NCBI RefSeq assembly: GCF_003056405.1
Contig: NZ_PYVZ01000002.1
Coordinates: 124,001-188,000, forward strand
From: Devosia indica
GTDB lineage: Bacteria; Pseudomonadota; Alphaproteobacteria; Rhizobiales; Devosiaceae
DNA length: 64,000 nt
Reading direction: 5' to 3'
Within the stretch, counting starts at the first letter, position 1. Every line of letters begins with the position of its first letter. Below the pieces are notes generated by a model. That model did not search any database and was not told the DNA's origin. It worked only from the letters and a program-made list of their open reading frames with translations. A program made the translations under genes and the position numbers. This document shows, piece by piece, positions 17,095-25,815 of this stretch.

Positions 17095-18441
17095 TCAACG
17101 CCGGACGCCCAGACGGTTCATCTTTTCGCTCAGGGTTCGGCGCGGCACCTGCAAGGCGTCGGCGACCGCGGCGATGGCGTTGTCATGGCGGTCGAGCTCG
17201 GCCTCGATCAGATGACGTTCATAGGCGGCCACGCGCTCGGCCAGGCTGATCCCAGCGCTGGTGGGCGCCTTGTGGCCCAAAATGTCGCCGATCGAGCGGC
17301 CTGTTGCGCCTAATCCAAGCGCAAAGCGATCGGCGGCGGCCTTGAGCTCGCGGACATTGCCGGGCCAGCTATGCGCCAGCAAGGCATTGATATCGGCCGG
17401 GTGCAGGGCAGGGGCCTGGCGGCCGAAGCGGCGTGAGGCTTCGGCCAGGAAATGGTGGAAGAGTATGACGCTGTCGTCGCCCCGGTCCCGCAGCGGCGGC
17501 AGGTCGAGGGTGGCCATGTTGAGGCGATAATAGAGATCGGCGCGGAAGCGGCCGGCCTGGCTTTCTGCGTTCAGGTCAACCTTGGAAGCGGCAATGATGC
17601 GCAGGTCGAGGGGGATCTGCTTGTTTGAGCCGAGGCGCTCGACCACGCGCTCCTGAATCACCCGGAGCACCTTGGCCTGGGCGAGCAGGGGCATCGATTC
17701 GATCTCGTCGAGCAGCAACGTGCCGCCATGGGCATATTCGAACTTGCCGATGCGCTGCCCCGAGGCGCCGGTGAAAGAGCCCGACTCATGGCCGAACAGC
17801 TCGCTTTCGATCAGCTCGGCCGGGATGGCGGCACAATTGACGGCAACAAAGGGGCCCTTGGCGCGGGGGGAGAAGTCATGCAGGCAGCGGGCAACGACCT
17901 CCTTGCCGGTGCCGGTTTCGCCCAGAAGGATGATGTCGGCCGGGATCGGGGCGAGGTCGAGAACCGCGTGGCGCAGCGCCTGCATGGCCGGTGAGGCCCC
18001 GACCAGGCGGGTGGCCAACTCGTTTTCGCCCCCATCGAGCTTGCGGCGCAGGTCGGCAAGCTCGCGCTTGAGGCGGGCCTGTTCGGCCGCACGGGTGATG
18101 GAATTGACCAGTTGATCGGGCACATAGGGCTTTTGCAGGAAATCAAAAGCACCGGCGCGCATGGCCTCGACGGCCATGGGCACGTCACCATGGCCGGTGA
18201 TGAGGATAATCTCGGTGGGCAGGCCGCGCTCGGCGATCGAGCGCAGCAGGTCGAGACCCGACAGGCCCGGCATGCGCACGTCGGTCAGTACCACATGGGG
18301 ATGAATATCATCGATGCTGGCCAGGGCCTCTTCCGCATCTGCCGCGGTAGCGGTCGCGAATCCGGACAGGCGCAGCCATTGTTCAAGCGCGGTGCGCATC
18401 ATTTCTTCGTCGTCGACGATCAGGACGATTGGCTCATTCAT
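17095..18441 (-). CDS. Sigma-54-dependent response regulator, DctD-like
   Basis: A 448-aa NtrC-family activator. The receiver domain (about 5-115) has the acidic pair D10/D11, phospho-acceptor Asp54 and Lys104. The AAA+ domain has Walker A GETGTGK (174-180) and Walker B LLLDE. A Fis-type HTH occupies the last 40 residues. The sigma-54 contact loop reads GSFTGA (221-226) rather than the usual GAFTGA. It overlaps the sensor gene by 4 nt. Its likely target is the divergent tctCBA operon, which has a -24/-12 promoter with upstream dyads. Confidence 0.9.
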   Translation of the reverse strand: MNEPIVLIVDDEEMMRTALEQWLRLSGFATATAADAEEALASIDDIHPHVVLTDVRMPGLSGLDLLRSIAERGLPTEIILITGHGDVPMAVEAMRAGAFDFLQKPYVPDQLVNSITRAAEQARLKRELADLRRKLDGGENELATRLVGASPAMQALRHAVLDLAPIPADIILLGETGTGKEVVARCLHDFSPRAKGPFVAVNCAAIPAELIESELFGHESGSFTGASGQRIGKFEYAHGGTLLLDEIESMPLLAQAKVLRVIQERVVERLGSNKQIPLDLRIIAASKVDLNAESQAGRFRADLYYRLNMATLDLPPLRDRGDDSVILFHHFLAEASRRFGRQAPALHPADINALLAHSWPGNVRELKAAADRFALGLGATGRSIGDILGHKAPTSAGISLAERVAAYERHLIEAELDRHDNAIAAVADALQVPRRTLSEKMNRLGVRR

Positions 18442-20279
18442 GCGGAAGCTCGTGCGGCGGCACTGGCCGCCATGGAAAGGGAAATGGTGAATGTGCTGCC
18501 CTGGCCGGGCCTGGATTGCACATTGATGGTGCCACCGCTGTCGCGGACCAGGCCAAAGGAAATGGCCAGCCCCAGGCCAAGGCCCTTGCCGGCCGGCTTG
18601 GTGGTGAAGAATGGATCGAACAGGTTCGATATCTCTTCTGGCGCAATGCCCGTGCCGGTGTCGGCAATGGCGATCTCGACTGCGCCGGAGCGTTGCGTGA
18701 CACCGATGGACAGGATGCGCATGGGCGTCTGCTGCATGGCATCGGCGGCATTGGCGATCAGGTTGATCAGGACCTGTTCGAGATGCACGGGATTGGCCAT
18801 GACGGCTACGGCGGGACGGGGGCGGCGATATTCGATATCCACACCGACCTGGCGCAGACGGTGATCGGTGAGTTCAAGCGCATTTGCGATGGCCGTGCCG
18901 ATATCGGCCTGCATCGGCTCGCGCGTCTGCTTGCGGGCGAAGGTCTTGAGATGTCCGGTCAAGGTGGCCAGGCGTTCAACCACCTTGTCCATGGCCGCCA
19001 GCACCGGCCCCATTTCAGTGCCGCCACGCCGCTGGTCCAGCAGGCGGGCGCTGGCCAGATGGGTGGTGAGCGCCGCCACCGGCTGGCTGACTTCATGGGC
19101 CACGCCGGCCAGCGCCTGACCGAGGCTGGCGAGTTTGGCTGCCTGCACCAGATGCTCGCGGGCATCGTGTTCGGCTTTCTCGGCGCGGACGCGTTCTGCT
19201 ATTTCGGCGCGTAGCTGCTCATTGGTGGTGTGCAGGTCTTCGGTGCGCTCGGCCACGCGCAGTTCGAGCTGGTTGTGATCGGCCAGGCGCTGGGCCACGA
19301 GGCGCCGTCGCTGTTCGAGCAGCACGATAATGAGCAGGATCGCCGCGCAGCCCAGGGCGGCCGCCGTCGCCATGGTGACGGCGCTGCCATAGAGCGGGGT
19401 GAGCGGCGAAAAGGACAGAATCCGCCAAGCATGCTTGGGCAGGCGCAGCTCCTGCAGGACGAAATAGCCCGAGGTTTCCGGATCGCTGCCCGAGAGCAGG
19501 GCGAATTCGGCCCCGCGCGACTGCCAGCGATCGGCAATAATGCCGCGATTTTCAACCCCGTTCTCGCCATAACGCTGCTGGCCGGCAATAGCGGCAAACT
19601 GGGTCATCGGGATGGTCTTTAGCGGGCGATAGCGCCAATCTGGCCGGGTGGAGAGGATGACGACATCATTGAGGTCGACGATGCCGATCAGTTCGCCCGA
19701 GCGCCACCAATTGGCTTCGATCTCACCCAGATTGATCTTGATGACCGCAACCCCAAGCGGGCCGTCCGGACCCTCAACTCGCTGGGACAGAAACAGGCCC
19801 GGCACCCTTGTGGACATGCCGAAGGCGTAAAATTCTGCCCGGCCGCGCGCCATTGCGTCAGCAAAATACGGACGGAAAGAGTAGTTAGTGCCAACCAGGC
19901 TGGTCAGGGTCCACCAATTGCTGGCAGCGACCACGGCGCCGGAATTGTCCATGAGAAAGATTTCGCTGGCGCCAGCGGTTTCATTGATCTGGCTGAGAAA
20001 GCCGTTGGCCGCTTCGACTGCACCGTTATCGCCGGCGCTTTCCAGCACCATGCGGGTTTCCCGGGCCTGAGAAATGGCGACGGGGAGATAGTGGAAGCGC
20101 TCGATAATGGCTTCGAGGGTGCGGTCGAACAGGGTGAGGCGCCGCTGCGCCTGCTCCTCGGCGTCGCGCACGGCCGCGGTCAGGGTCAACTCGAACGCGA
20201 CCCAGAAAACCATCAAAACGATGGCCAGACCCGCCGCGACAAGGGCGAGTTGGCGGCCTCCGATCCAGTTGCGCGTCAA
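18438..20279 (-). CDS. Sensor histidine kinase, DctB-like
   Basis: An inner-membrane sensor kinase of about 613 aa. A first TM segment (LALVAAGLAIVLMVFWVAF) is followed by a periplasmic double-PAS/Cache-type region, a second TM (near GSAVTMATAAALGCAAILLI), a coiled-coil, the H-box GVAHEVSQPVAAL, the N-box NLIANAADAM and G-boxes DTGTGI and GKGLGLGLA. Length and layout match DctB (about 620 aa). The start is uncertain. The frame is open to a TTG at 20477, but that stretch is the divergent promoter region. I used the TTG at 20279, 17 nt after a GAGGAG; no ATG or GTG start is available. It probably senses a carboxylate and phosphorylates the DctD-like partner. Confidence 0.85.
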   Translation of the reverse strand: MTRNWIGGRQLALVAAGLAIVLMVFWVAFELTLTAAVRDAEEQAQRRLTLFDRTLEAIIERFHYLPVAISQARETRMVLESAGDNGAVEAANGFLSQINETAGASEIFLMDNSGAVVAASNWWTLTSLVGTNYSFRPYFADAMARGRAEFYAFGMSTRVPGLFLSQRVEGPDGPLGVAVIKINLGEIEANWWRSGELIGIVDLNDVVILSTRPDWRYRPLKTIPMTQFAAIAGQQRYGENGVENRGIIADRWQSRGAEFALLSGSDPETSGYFVLQELRLPKHAWRILSFSPLTPLYGSAVTMATAAALGCAAILLIIVLLEQRRRLVAQRLADHNQLELRVAERTEDLHTTNEQLRAEIAERVRAEKAEHDAREHLVQAAKLASLGQALAGVAHEVSQPVAALTTHLASARLLDQRRGGTEMGPVLAAMDKVVERLATLTGHLKTFARKQTREPMQADIGTAIANALELTDHRLRQVGVDIEYRRPRPAVAVMANPVHLEQVLINLIANAADAMQQTPMRILSIGVTQRSGAVEIAIADTGTGIAPEEISNLFDPFFTTKPAGKGLGLGLAISFGLVRDSGGTINVQSRPGQGSTFTISLSMAASAAARASA

Positions 20280-20321
20280 TGCGGCGATAGCCAGTTCTCC
20301 TCGCTGGTTTATCAACGATTT

Positions 20322-20337
20322 TGGCAAGATATTGCCA
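20322..20337. promoter_or_regulatory. Upstream dyad 1 (candidate enhancer site for the DctD-like activator)
   Basis: TGGCAA-GATA-TTGCCA is a perfect 6-bp dyad with a 4-nt spacer. It lies about 100 nt upstream of the sigma-54 promoter. It matches dyad 2 in arm sequence and spacing, and the two start 33 bp apart, near three helical turns. Confidence 0.55.
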
Positions 20338-20353
20338 GCGGCAGCGTGCAAAC

Positions 20354-20371
20354 TCGGCAATTTCTTGCCGA
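20354..20371. promoter_or_regulatory. Upstream dyad 2 (candidate enhancer site for the DctD-like activator)
   Basis: TCGGCAA-TTTC-TTGCCGA is a perfect 7-bp dyad with a 4-nt spacer. It lies about 70 nt upstream of the -24 element, a normal position for an NtrC-family enhancer site. A further left half-site (CGGCAG) begins at 20387, 32 bp on. Confidence 0.6.
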
Positions 20372-20422
20372 AAGAGTTACCACGCTCGGCAGCAATTGCA
20401 TATCTGCCTTGCAAATTTCGCG

Positions 20423-20438
20423 TGGCACGGCGTTTGCA
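20423..20438 (+). promoter_or_regulatory. Sigma-54 (-24/-12) promoter of tctCBA
   Basis: TGGCACGGCGTTTGCA matches the RpoN consensus TGGCAC-N5-TTGCA exactly, with GG and GC 12 bp apart. The predicted start site is near 20449, about 50 nt upstream of the tctC ATG at 20502. A sigma-54 activator and kinase are encoded divergently. Confidence 0.85.
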
Positions 20439-20501
20439 AGGGGATTGTCGGGCCTGGGGGAGGACTTTCCGGGCCAATTCAATTGGGAGGATATCCAGAA
20501 C

Positions 20502-21485
20502 ATGAAAACCATCGTGAAGATGATTGCCGCCGGCGTGGTCGCCGGTTCTGCCCTGAGCGCTGCCACCGTTGTGGCGCAGGACTACCCGACGCAGCCGGTG
20601 ACCATCGTGGTGCCGTTCTCGGCTGGCGGGCCGACCGATACCGTCACGCGCCTGGTCGCCGCCGCTATGAGCGAGGATCTGGGCCAGCAGGTGGTGGTGC
20701 AGAATGTGGGCGGTGCCGGCGGTACGCTGGGTGCCGGTCAGGTGGCGGCGGCGGCCAATGACGGCTACACACTGCTACTGCATCATATCGGCATGTCGAC
20801 GGCCCCGGCGCTCTATGCCAGCCTGCCCTACGATCCGATGACCGATTTTGCGCCCATCGGGCTGGTCACCGAAGTGCCCATGACCATGGTGGCACGCAAG
20901 GATTTCGAGCCGGCAACGCTCGAAGACCTGATCGCCTACGTCAAGGAGAATGGCGAAAACGTCACCTATGCCAATGCCGGCATTGGTGCGGCCAGCCAGC
21001 TCTGCGGCCTGCTGTTTCAGGATGCGCTGGAGACCAAGCTGACAGAAGTGCCCTACCAGGGTACCGGCCCGGCCATGACCGACCTGCTTGGCGGGCAGAT
21101 CGACATGATGTGCGACCAGACCACCAATACCACCAGCCAGATCCAGGCCGGCGAGATCAAGGCCTATGCCGTGACCACGCCGGAACGCATTGCCGTGCTG
21201 CCGGACGTGCCGACCATGGCCGAGGGTGGCGTCGAGAACTTCAACCTCTCGATCTGGCACGGTCTTTATGCACCGGCCGGCACCGACCAGGCGATCATCG
21301 ACCGACTGACCCAGTCGCTGCAGGCCGCTTTGGCCGATGAGACGGTGGGCAACAGCTTTGCCGAACTGGGCACCTATCCCGTGCCGGCAAGCGAGGCTAC
21401 GCCCGATGCGCTGGCTGAAAAGCTCGAAGGCCAGACGGCCCTCTGGGCCGAAGTGATCGCTGCTGCCGGCGTTGCCGCGCAGTAA
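20502..21485 (+). CDS. tctC: Tripartite tricarboxylate transporter substrate-binding protein (TctC/Bug family)
   Basis: A 327-aa periplasmic receptor with a signal peptide ending ATVVAQ. The mature protein begins DYPTQPVTIVVPFSAGGPTD, the Bug-family ligand loop. It then has VQNVGGAGGTLGAGQVA and YANAGIGAASQL, both typical. It binds a carboxylate (citrate or another organic acid) and feeds TctAB. A GGGAGG lies 11 nt upstream of the ATG; the longer open frame upstream overlaps the promoter. It is the first gene of the sigma-54-controlled operon. Confidence 0.9.
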   Translation: MKTIVKMIAAGVVAGSALSAATVVAQDYPTQPVTIVVPFSAGGPTDTVTRLVAAAMSEDLGQQVVVQNVGGAGGTLGAGQVAAAANDGYTLLLHHIGMSTAPALYASLPYDPMTDFAPIGLVTEVPMTMVARKDFEPATLEDLIAYVKENGENVTYANAGIGAASQLCGLLFQDALETKLTEVPYQGTGPAMTDLLGGQIDMMCDQTTNTTSQIQAGEIKAYAVTTPERIAVLPDVPTMAEGGVENFNLSIWHGLYAPAGTDQAIIDRLTQSLQAALADETVGNSFAELGTYPVPASEATPDALAEKLEGQTALWAEVIAAAGVAAQ

Positions 21486-21546
21486 GTCCGAACTGGAGCT
21501 CCCGGCCCATGCGGGTCGGGAGCTTCTGAACTGGGGAGGGGGACGC

Positions 21547-22008
21547 ATGGCACTGAAAGCGTCGCGAAACGACCTGGCATCGGGGGCGATCTTCATCGCA
21601 TTCGGCGCCTATTTTGCGCTGGAAGCCCTGCGCTATGATTTTGGAACACCATTTCGCATGGGCCCCGGCTTCATGCCGGTTGTGCTAGGGGGCATCCTGA
21701 TTGCGCTGGGCATAGCGGTGGCCGCCAAGGGGCTGGGCAAGCCTGATGAAGAGGCGGCGCCGCCCTGGCCATTGCGCGGTATCGTGCTTGTGCTGGGCAC
21801 GATCCTGTTTTTCGCGGCGACCATTCGCGGGCTCGGCTTCATCCCGGTGGTGCTGATTGCCGCCTTTGCCACCGCCCTGTCATCGAGCCGGAACACCTGG
21901 CTTTCGGCGCTGATCATCTCGGCCGGCCTGTGCGTTCTGTGCCTGCTCATCTTCGTGGTGGGCCTCGGCATGATCGTACCACTGATCGGCCCCTGGCTGC
22001 GGTTCTAG
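21547..22008 (+). CDS. tctB: Tripartite tricarboxylate transporter small membrane subunit TctB
   Basis: A 153-aa inner-membrane protein with about four hydrophobic segments. It begins LASGAIFIAFGAYFALEALR and contains FRMGPGFMPVVLGGILIALG, which is characteristic of TctB. The ATG at 21547 is preceded by a strong GGGGAGGGGG. It lies 61 nt after tctC and 7 nt before tctA. Confidence 0.9.
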   Translation: MALKASRNDLASGAIFIAFGAYFALEALRYDFGTPFRMGPGFMPVVLGGILIALGIAVAAKGLGKPDEEAAPPWPLRGIVLVLGTILFFAATIRGLGFIPVVLIAAFATALSSSRNTWLSALIISAGLCVLCLLIFVVGLGMIVPLIGPWLRF

Positions 22009-22015
22009 GAGCGAT

Positions 22016-23524
22016 ATGATGGACCTTTTTGCTTCGCTCGGGCTCGGCTTTTCGGTCGCCCTCGATCCAATCAACATTCTCTACTGTTTCATCGGCGTGC
22101 TGTTGGGCACATTGGTGGGTGTGCTGCCGGGCATCGGGCCGACGGCGACCATTGCCATGCTATTGCCGATCACCTTTTCGCTGAACCCGGAAACCGCGCT
22201 GATCATGCTGGCAGGCATCTATTACGGCGCCCAATATGGCGGATCGACCACCGCCATTCTGATCAACTTGCCGGGTGAAAGCTCGGCGGCGGTGACCGCG
22301 ATCGACGGCTACCAGATGGCCCGCAAGGGCCGTGCCGGTCCGGCGCTGGCGGCGGCGGCACTCGGCTCGTTCTTTGCCGGGTCGGTGGCGACTTTCCTCC
22401 TCGCTGCCTTTGCGCCGCCACTAGCGCGGGCTGCGCTCAATTTCGGGGCGCCGGAATATTTCTCGCTGATCGTGCTGGGGCTGCTGGTTTCCATTGCGCT
22501 GGCGCATGGCTCGATCATCAAGGCGCTGGGCATGATCGTGCTGGGGCTGCTGCTGGGCATGGTGGGGCAGGATATCTATACCGGCACGCCGCGCTTCACC
22601 TTCGGGCTGCGCGAATTGTTCGGCGGGCTCAATTTTGTCGCCGTGGCGGTGGGCGTGTTCGGTGTGGCGGAAATCCTGCGCAATCTCGAAAACGAACATG
22701 AGCGCGAAGTCGGCGTCAAAGCGGTCAAGAACCTCTGGCTGACGCGCGACGATCTCAAACGCATCATCATGCCGGTGCTGCGCGGGACCGGTATCGGTTC
22801 GTTGCTGGGCGTGCTGCCTGGCGGCGGGCACATCCTTTCGGCCTTCGCCTCATACTCGGCGGAAAAGCGCCTGTCGAAACACCCCGAAGAGTTCGGCAAA
22901 GGTGCTATCGAAGGCGTGGCGGGGCCGGAATCGGCGAACAATGCCGCAGCCCAGACCTCGTTCATTCCGCTGATGACGCTGGGCATCCCGGCACACCCAG
23001 TCATGGCACTGATGATCGGGGCGTTTATCCTGCAAGGCATTACGCCGGGGCCGAACGTTATCAACGAACAGCCGGCGCTGTTCTGGGGCATCATCGCCTC
23101 GATGTGGATCGGCAACTTGCTGCTGGTCGTGCTGAACCTGCCGCTGGTGGGGTTGTGGGTAAAAATGCTCTCGATCCCTTATCGGGTGTTGTTCCCGGCC
23201 ATCGTGCTGTTCGCCTGTATCGGAACCTTCTCGATCAACCAGAACATCTACGACATCTATGCCATCGCCTTCTTCGGCATCGTGGGCTATCTGCTGATCC
23301 GCTTCGGCTGCGAGCCGGCGCCGCTCTTGCTCGGCTTCGTGCTGGGGCCGCTGCTGGAGGAGCATTTGCGGCGCGCCATGATCATCTCGCGCGGCGATCC
23401 ATCGATCTTTGTCACCCGGCCAATCTCGGCGACTCTGCTGGTGCTGGCGCTGGCGGCCGTGCTGGTGGCGGTGCTGCCGTCGATCCGCAAGAAGCGGGCC
23501 GAGGTGTTTGTCGAGGAGGACTGA
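22016..23524 (+). CDS. tctA: Tripartite tricarboxylate transporter large permease TctA
   Basis: A 502-aa inner-membrane permease with about twelve hydrophobic segments. Hallmarks are GVLPGIGPTATIAMLLPITF, YGGSTTAILINLPGE and the duplicated GVLPGGGHILSAF, TLGIPAHPVMALMIGAF. Two adjacent ATGs (22016 and 22019) are possible starts after AGGAG. It is driven by an ion gradient and takes substrate from TctC. A G+C-rich hairpin with a T-rich tail follows the stop. Confidence 0.92.
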   Translation: MMDLFASLGLGFSVALDPINILYCFIGVLLGTLVGVLPGIGPTATIAMLLPITFSLNPETALIMLAGIYYGAQYGGSTTAILINLPGESSAAVTAIDGYQMARKGRAGPALAAAALGSFFAGSVATFLLAAFAPPLARAALNFGAPEYFSLIVLGLLVSIALAHGSIIKALGMIVLGLLLGMVGQDIYTGTPRFTFGLRELFGGLNFVAVAVGVFGVAEILRNLENEHEREVGVKAVKNLWLTRDDLKRIIMPVLRGTGIGSLLGVLPGGGHILSAFASYSAEKRLSKHPEEFGKGAIEGVAGPESANNAAAQTSFIPLMTLGIPAHPVMALMIGAFILQGITPGPNVINEQPALFWGIIASMWIGNLLLVVLNLPLVGLWVKMLSIPYRVLFPAIVLFACIGTFSINQNIYDIYAIAFFGIVGYLLIRFGCEPAPLLLGFVLGPLLEEHLRRAMIISRGDPSIFVTRPISATLLVLALAAVLVAVLPSIRKKRAEVFVEED

Positions 23525-23532
23525 AATCCCGG

Positions 23533-23563
23533 CCCTCCCCTTTCGCGGGGGAGGGCTTTGTTT
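23533..23563 (+). terminator. Rho-independent terminator after tctA
   Basis: CCCTCCCC and GGGGAGGG form an 8-bp stem with a 7-nt loop, followed by GCTTTGTTTGCTT. It ends the tctCBA transcript just before the convergent deaminase gene. Confidence 0.75.
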
Positions 23564-23566
23564 GCT

Positions 23567-24850
23567 TCAGCGTGGGCCGACGCGTGAGGCATCAACGGCA
23601 GTGGGGCGGCCGGGCAGTGACAGTGCGCTTTCGCGACGCGGCGCAGTTGCAATCACGTTGCCCGATTTGATCACAGCCAGGCGCGTGGCCTTGAGCCGGA
23701 TCGCTTCGATCGGGTCCGCCGCCTGGAGCAGAACCATGTCGGCCTTGCTGCCCACTGCAATGCCGTAACCTTCCAGATGCATGATCTCTGCCGGGCCCTT
23801 GGTCACCAGATCAAAGCAGGTGCGCATGGCCTCGCGGCTGGTCATCTGCGCCACATGCAGGCCCATCGAGGCCACTTCGAGCATGTCGGCCTGGCCCAGC
23901 GAGTACCAGGGGTCCATGACGCAGTCATGGCCGAAGGCGCAGGTGATGCCATAGGTCAGCATTTCGGGAATGCGGGTCATGCCGCGTCGCTTGGGATAAG
24001 TGTCGTGGCGGCCCTGGATGCCGATATTGATGAGCGGATTGGCGGTGGCACTGACACCTGCCTCGGCCATCAGCGGCAGCAGCTTTGAGACATAGTAGTT
24101 GTCCATGGAGTGCATGGAGGTGAGATGCGAGCCGTTGACCCGGCCGCCGAGTCCGAGGCGCTGGGTTTCATAGGCCAAGGTTTCGATATGACGGCTGAGC
24201 GGATCGTCGGTCTCGTCGCAGTGCAGATCGACCAGCAGGCCACGCTCGGCCGCAATTTCGCAAAGCGCTGTGACGCTTGCCGCGCCATCGGCCATGGTCC
24301 GTTCGAAATGAGGAATGCCGCCAACCACATCCACGCCCATATCGAGTGCACGCTCGAGCAGGTCCACCGCGCCGGGAGAGCGGAAATAGCCATCCTGGGG
24401 GAAGGCGACGAGCTGCAGGTCGATATAGGACGCGACCTGTCTTTTGACCTCAAGCAAGGCTTCCACGCCGAGCAGCCGGTCGTCGCAGATATCGACATGG
24501 GTGCGGATGGCGAGCAGGCCCTGGCTGACCGCCAGGTCGCAATAGTCCAGAGCGCGCTGGACAACGGCCTCCTGGGTGAGGAGAGGCTTCAATTCGCCCC
24601 ATATCTGGATGCCTTCGAGCAGCAGGCCGCTTTCATTATGGCGCGGCAGGCCGAGCGAGAGCGTGGCATCCATATGGAAGTGGCAATCGACGAAGGGCGG
24701 GCTCACCAACTGCCCGGCGGCGTCGATTGTCTCGCTGGAATCGCCGGCCAGATTGGGCTCAAGCGCGGCGATGCGGCCGTGCTGGATGCCGATGTCGATG
24801 CCGGTACGGCCGTCGGGCAGGGTAGCGTTGGTGAGCTTGAGGTCGAACAT
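23567..24850 (-). CDS. CodA-like cytosine deaminase family amidohydrolase
   Basis: A 427-aa cytosolic amidohydrolase, the same length as E. coli CodA. Metal and catalytic motifs are CHFHMD (H57, H59), AFPQDGYF (Gln152), LHCDETDD (H210, E213) and FGHDCVMDPW (D309). In CodA the residue after the metal Asp is a second Asp that contacts the base; here it is Cys310, so the substrate may not be plain cytosine. The reading frame stays open far upstream through the permease genes, but the real ATG is at 24850. It is the last gene of the BMP-type nucleoside/base importer operon, 14 nt after the permease, consistent with deaminating an imported base. Confidence 0.82.
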   Translation of the reverse strand: MFDLKLTNATLPDGRTGIDIGIQHGRIAALEPNLAGDSSETIDAAGQLVSPPFVDCHFHMDATLSLGLPRHNESGLLLEGIQIWGELKPLLTQEAVVQRALDYCDLAVSQGLLAIRTHVDICDDRLLGVEALLEVKRQVASYIDLQLVAFPQDGYFRSPGAVDLLERALDMGVDVVGGIPHFERTMADGAASVTALCEIAAERGLLVDLHCDETDDPLSRHIETLAYETQRLGLGGRVNGSHLTSMHSMDNYYVSKLLPLMAEAGVSATANPLINIGIQGRHDTYPKRRGMTRIPEMLTYGITCAFGHDCVMDPWYSLGQADMLEVASMGLHVAQMTSREAMRTCFDLVTKGPAEIMHLEGYGIAVGSKADMVLLQAADPIEAIRLKATRLAVIKSGNVIATAPRRESALSLPGRPTAVDASRVGPR

Positions 24851-24864
24851 GGATAGTCCTGCGG

Positions 24865-25812
24865 TTAGTGGCGCTGCCCCTTGGTCCAGGGCTGAAGCAG
24901 GGCCCTTGGATAGTCGGCTTTGCGCGCGACCAGTACCAGAGCCAGGATGGAAAGCAGATAGGGCAGCATCAGGAAGACCTGGCCGGGTACGACCTGGCCG
25001 ATCTCGGCCTGCAGGCGGATCTGGAAGGCGTCGAAAGCGCCAAAGAGCAGGGCGCCGAGCAGGGCCTTGCCGGGCTGCCAGGAGGCGAAGACCACCAGCG
25101 CGATGCAGATCCAGCCACGGCCATTGACCATGCCGAAGAAGAAAGCATCGAAGGCCGACATGGTGAGGAAGGCGCCGCCCAGCGCCATCAGGGCCGAACC
25201 GATCACCACCGCCCCGATCCTGAGTCCGCGGACCGAAAGGCCCTGTGCTTCGACCGAGGCCGGGTTGTCGCCAACCGCGCGGATAGCGAGGCCCAGCGGC
25301 GTGCGATAGAGCACGAAGGCGACAACAGCGACCAAGGCCAGGGCCAGCCAGGTGAACAAGGTCTGCTGGAACAGGGCCGGGCCGATAAAGGGCAGTTCGG
25401 ACAGGCCGGGGACGGCGATGGGCTGGAACGGTGCAATGCGCGGCGGGGAGGATACGTCGGGCAGTGTTGTGCGGTAGGTGAAATAGCTCGCGCTGGTGGC
25501 AAGCAGGGTAATGCCGATGCCCGAGACGTGCTGGGAAAGGCCCAGAATGACCGTGAGGAAGGCATGCAGCAGGCCGAACATGGCGCCTGCAAGCGCGGCG
25601 ATCAGCACGCCGCCCCAGAGGCCCGCACCAAGATAGACGGCCAACCAGCCCGCCATGGCCCCGGCGACGAAGATGCCCTCGATGCCCAGATTGAGCACGC
25701 CGGCGCGTTCGCAGATCAGCGCGCCCAGCACGCCGAAAATCAGCGGGGTGGCGATGCGGATGGCGGCGGCCCAGAAGTTTGCAGATGCGAAGATATCGAG
25801 AAGGATATCCAT
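24865..25812 (-). CDS. Nucleoside/base ABC transporter permease (NupQ/YufQ-like)
   Basis: A 315-aa inner-membrane permease of the BPD_transp_2 type with 8-9 hydrophobic segments. It contains LGALICERAGVLNLGIEGIF, the signature of the second permease of BMP-family importers, and AVGDNPASVEAQGLSV, the coupling-helix region. It pairs with the permease encoded 3 nt upstream. Confidence 0.88.
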   Translation of the reverse strand: MDILLDIFASANFWAAAIRIATPLIFGVLGALICERAGVLNLGIEGIFVAGAMAGWLAVYLGAGLWGGVLIAALAGAMFGLLHAFLTVILGLSQHVSGIGITLLATSASYFTYRTTLPDVSSPPRIAPFQPIAVPGLSELPFIGPALFQQTLFTWLALALVAVVAFVLYRTPLGLAIRAVGDNPASVEAQGLSVRGLRIGAVVIGSALMALGGAFLTMSAFDAFFFGMVNGRGWICIALVVFASWQPGKALLGALLFGAFDAFQIRLQAEIGQVVPGQVFLMLPYLLSILALVLVARKADYPRALLQPWTKGQRH

Positions 25813-25815
25813 GGC

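Noticed and set aside
20280..20477. N-terminal extension of the DctB-like kinase up to a TTG at 20477
   Set aside because: The stretch is the divergent regulatory region with the sigma-54 promoter and enhancer-like dyads. The peptide has no TM or domain features, and DctB length fits the shorter form.
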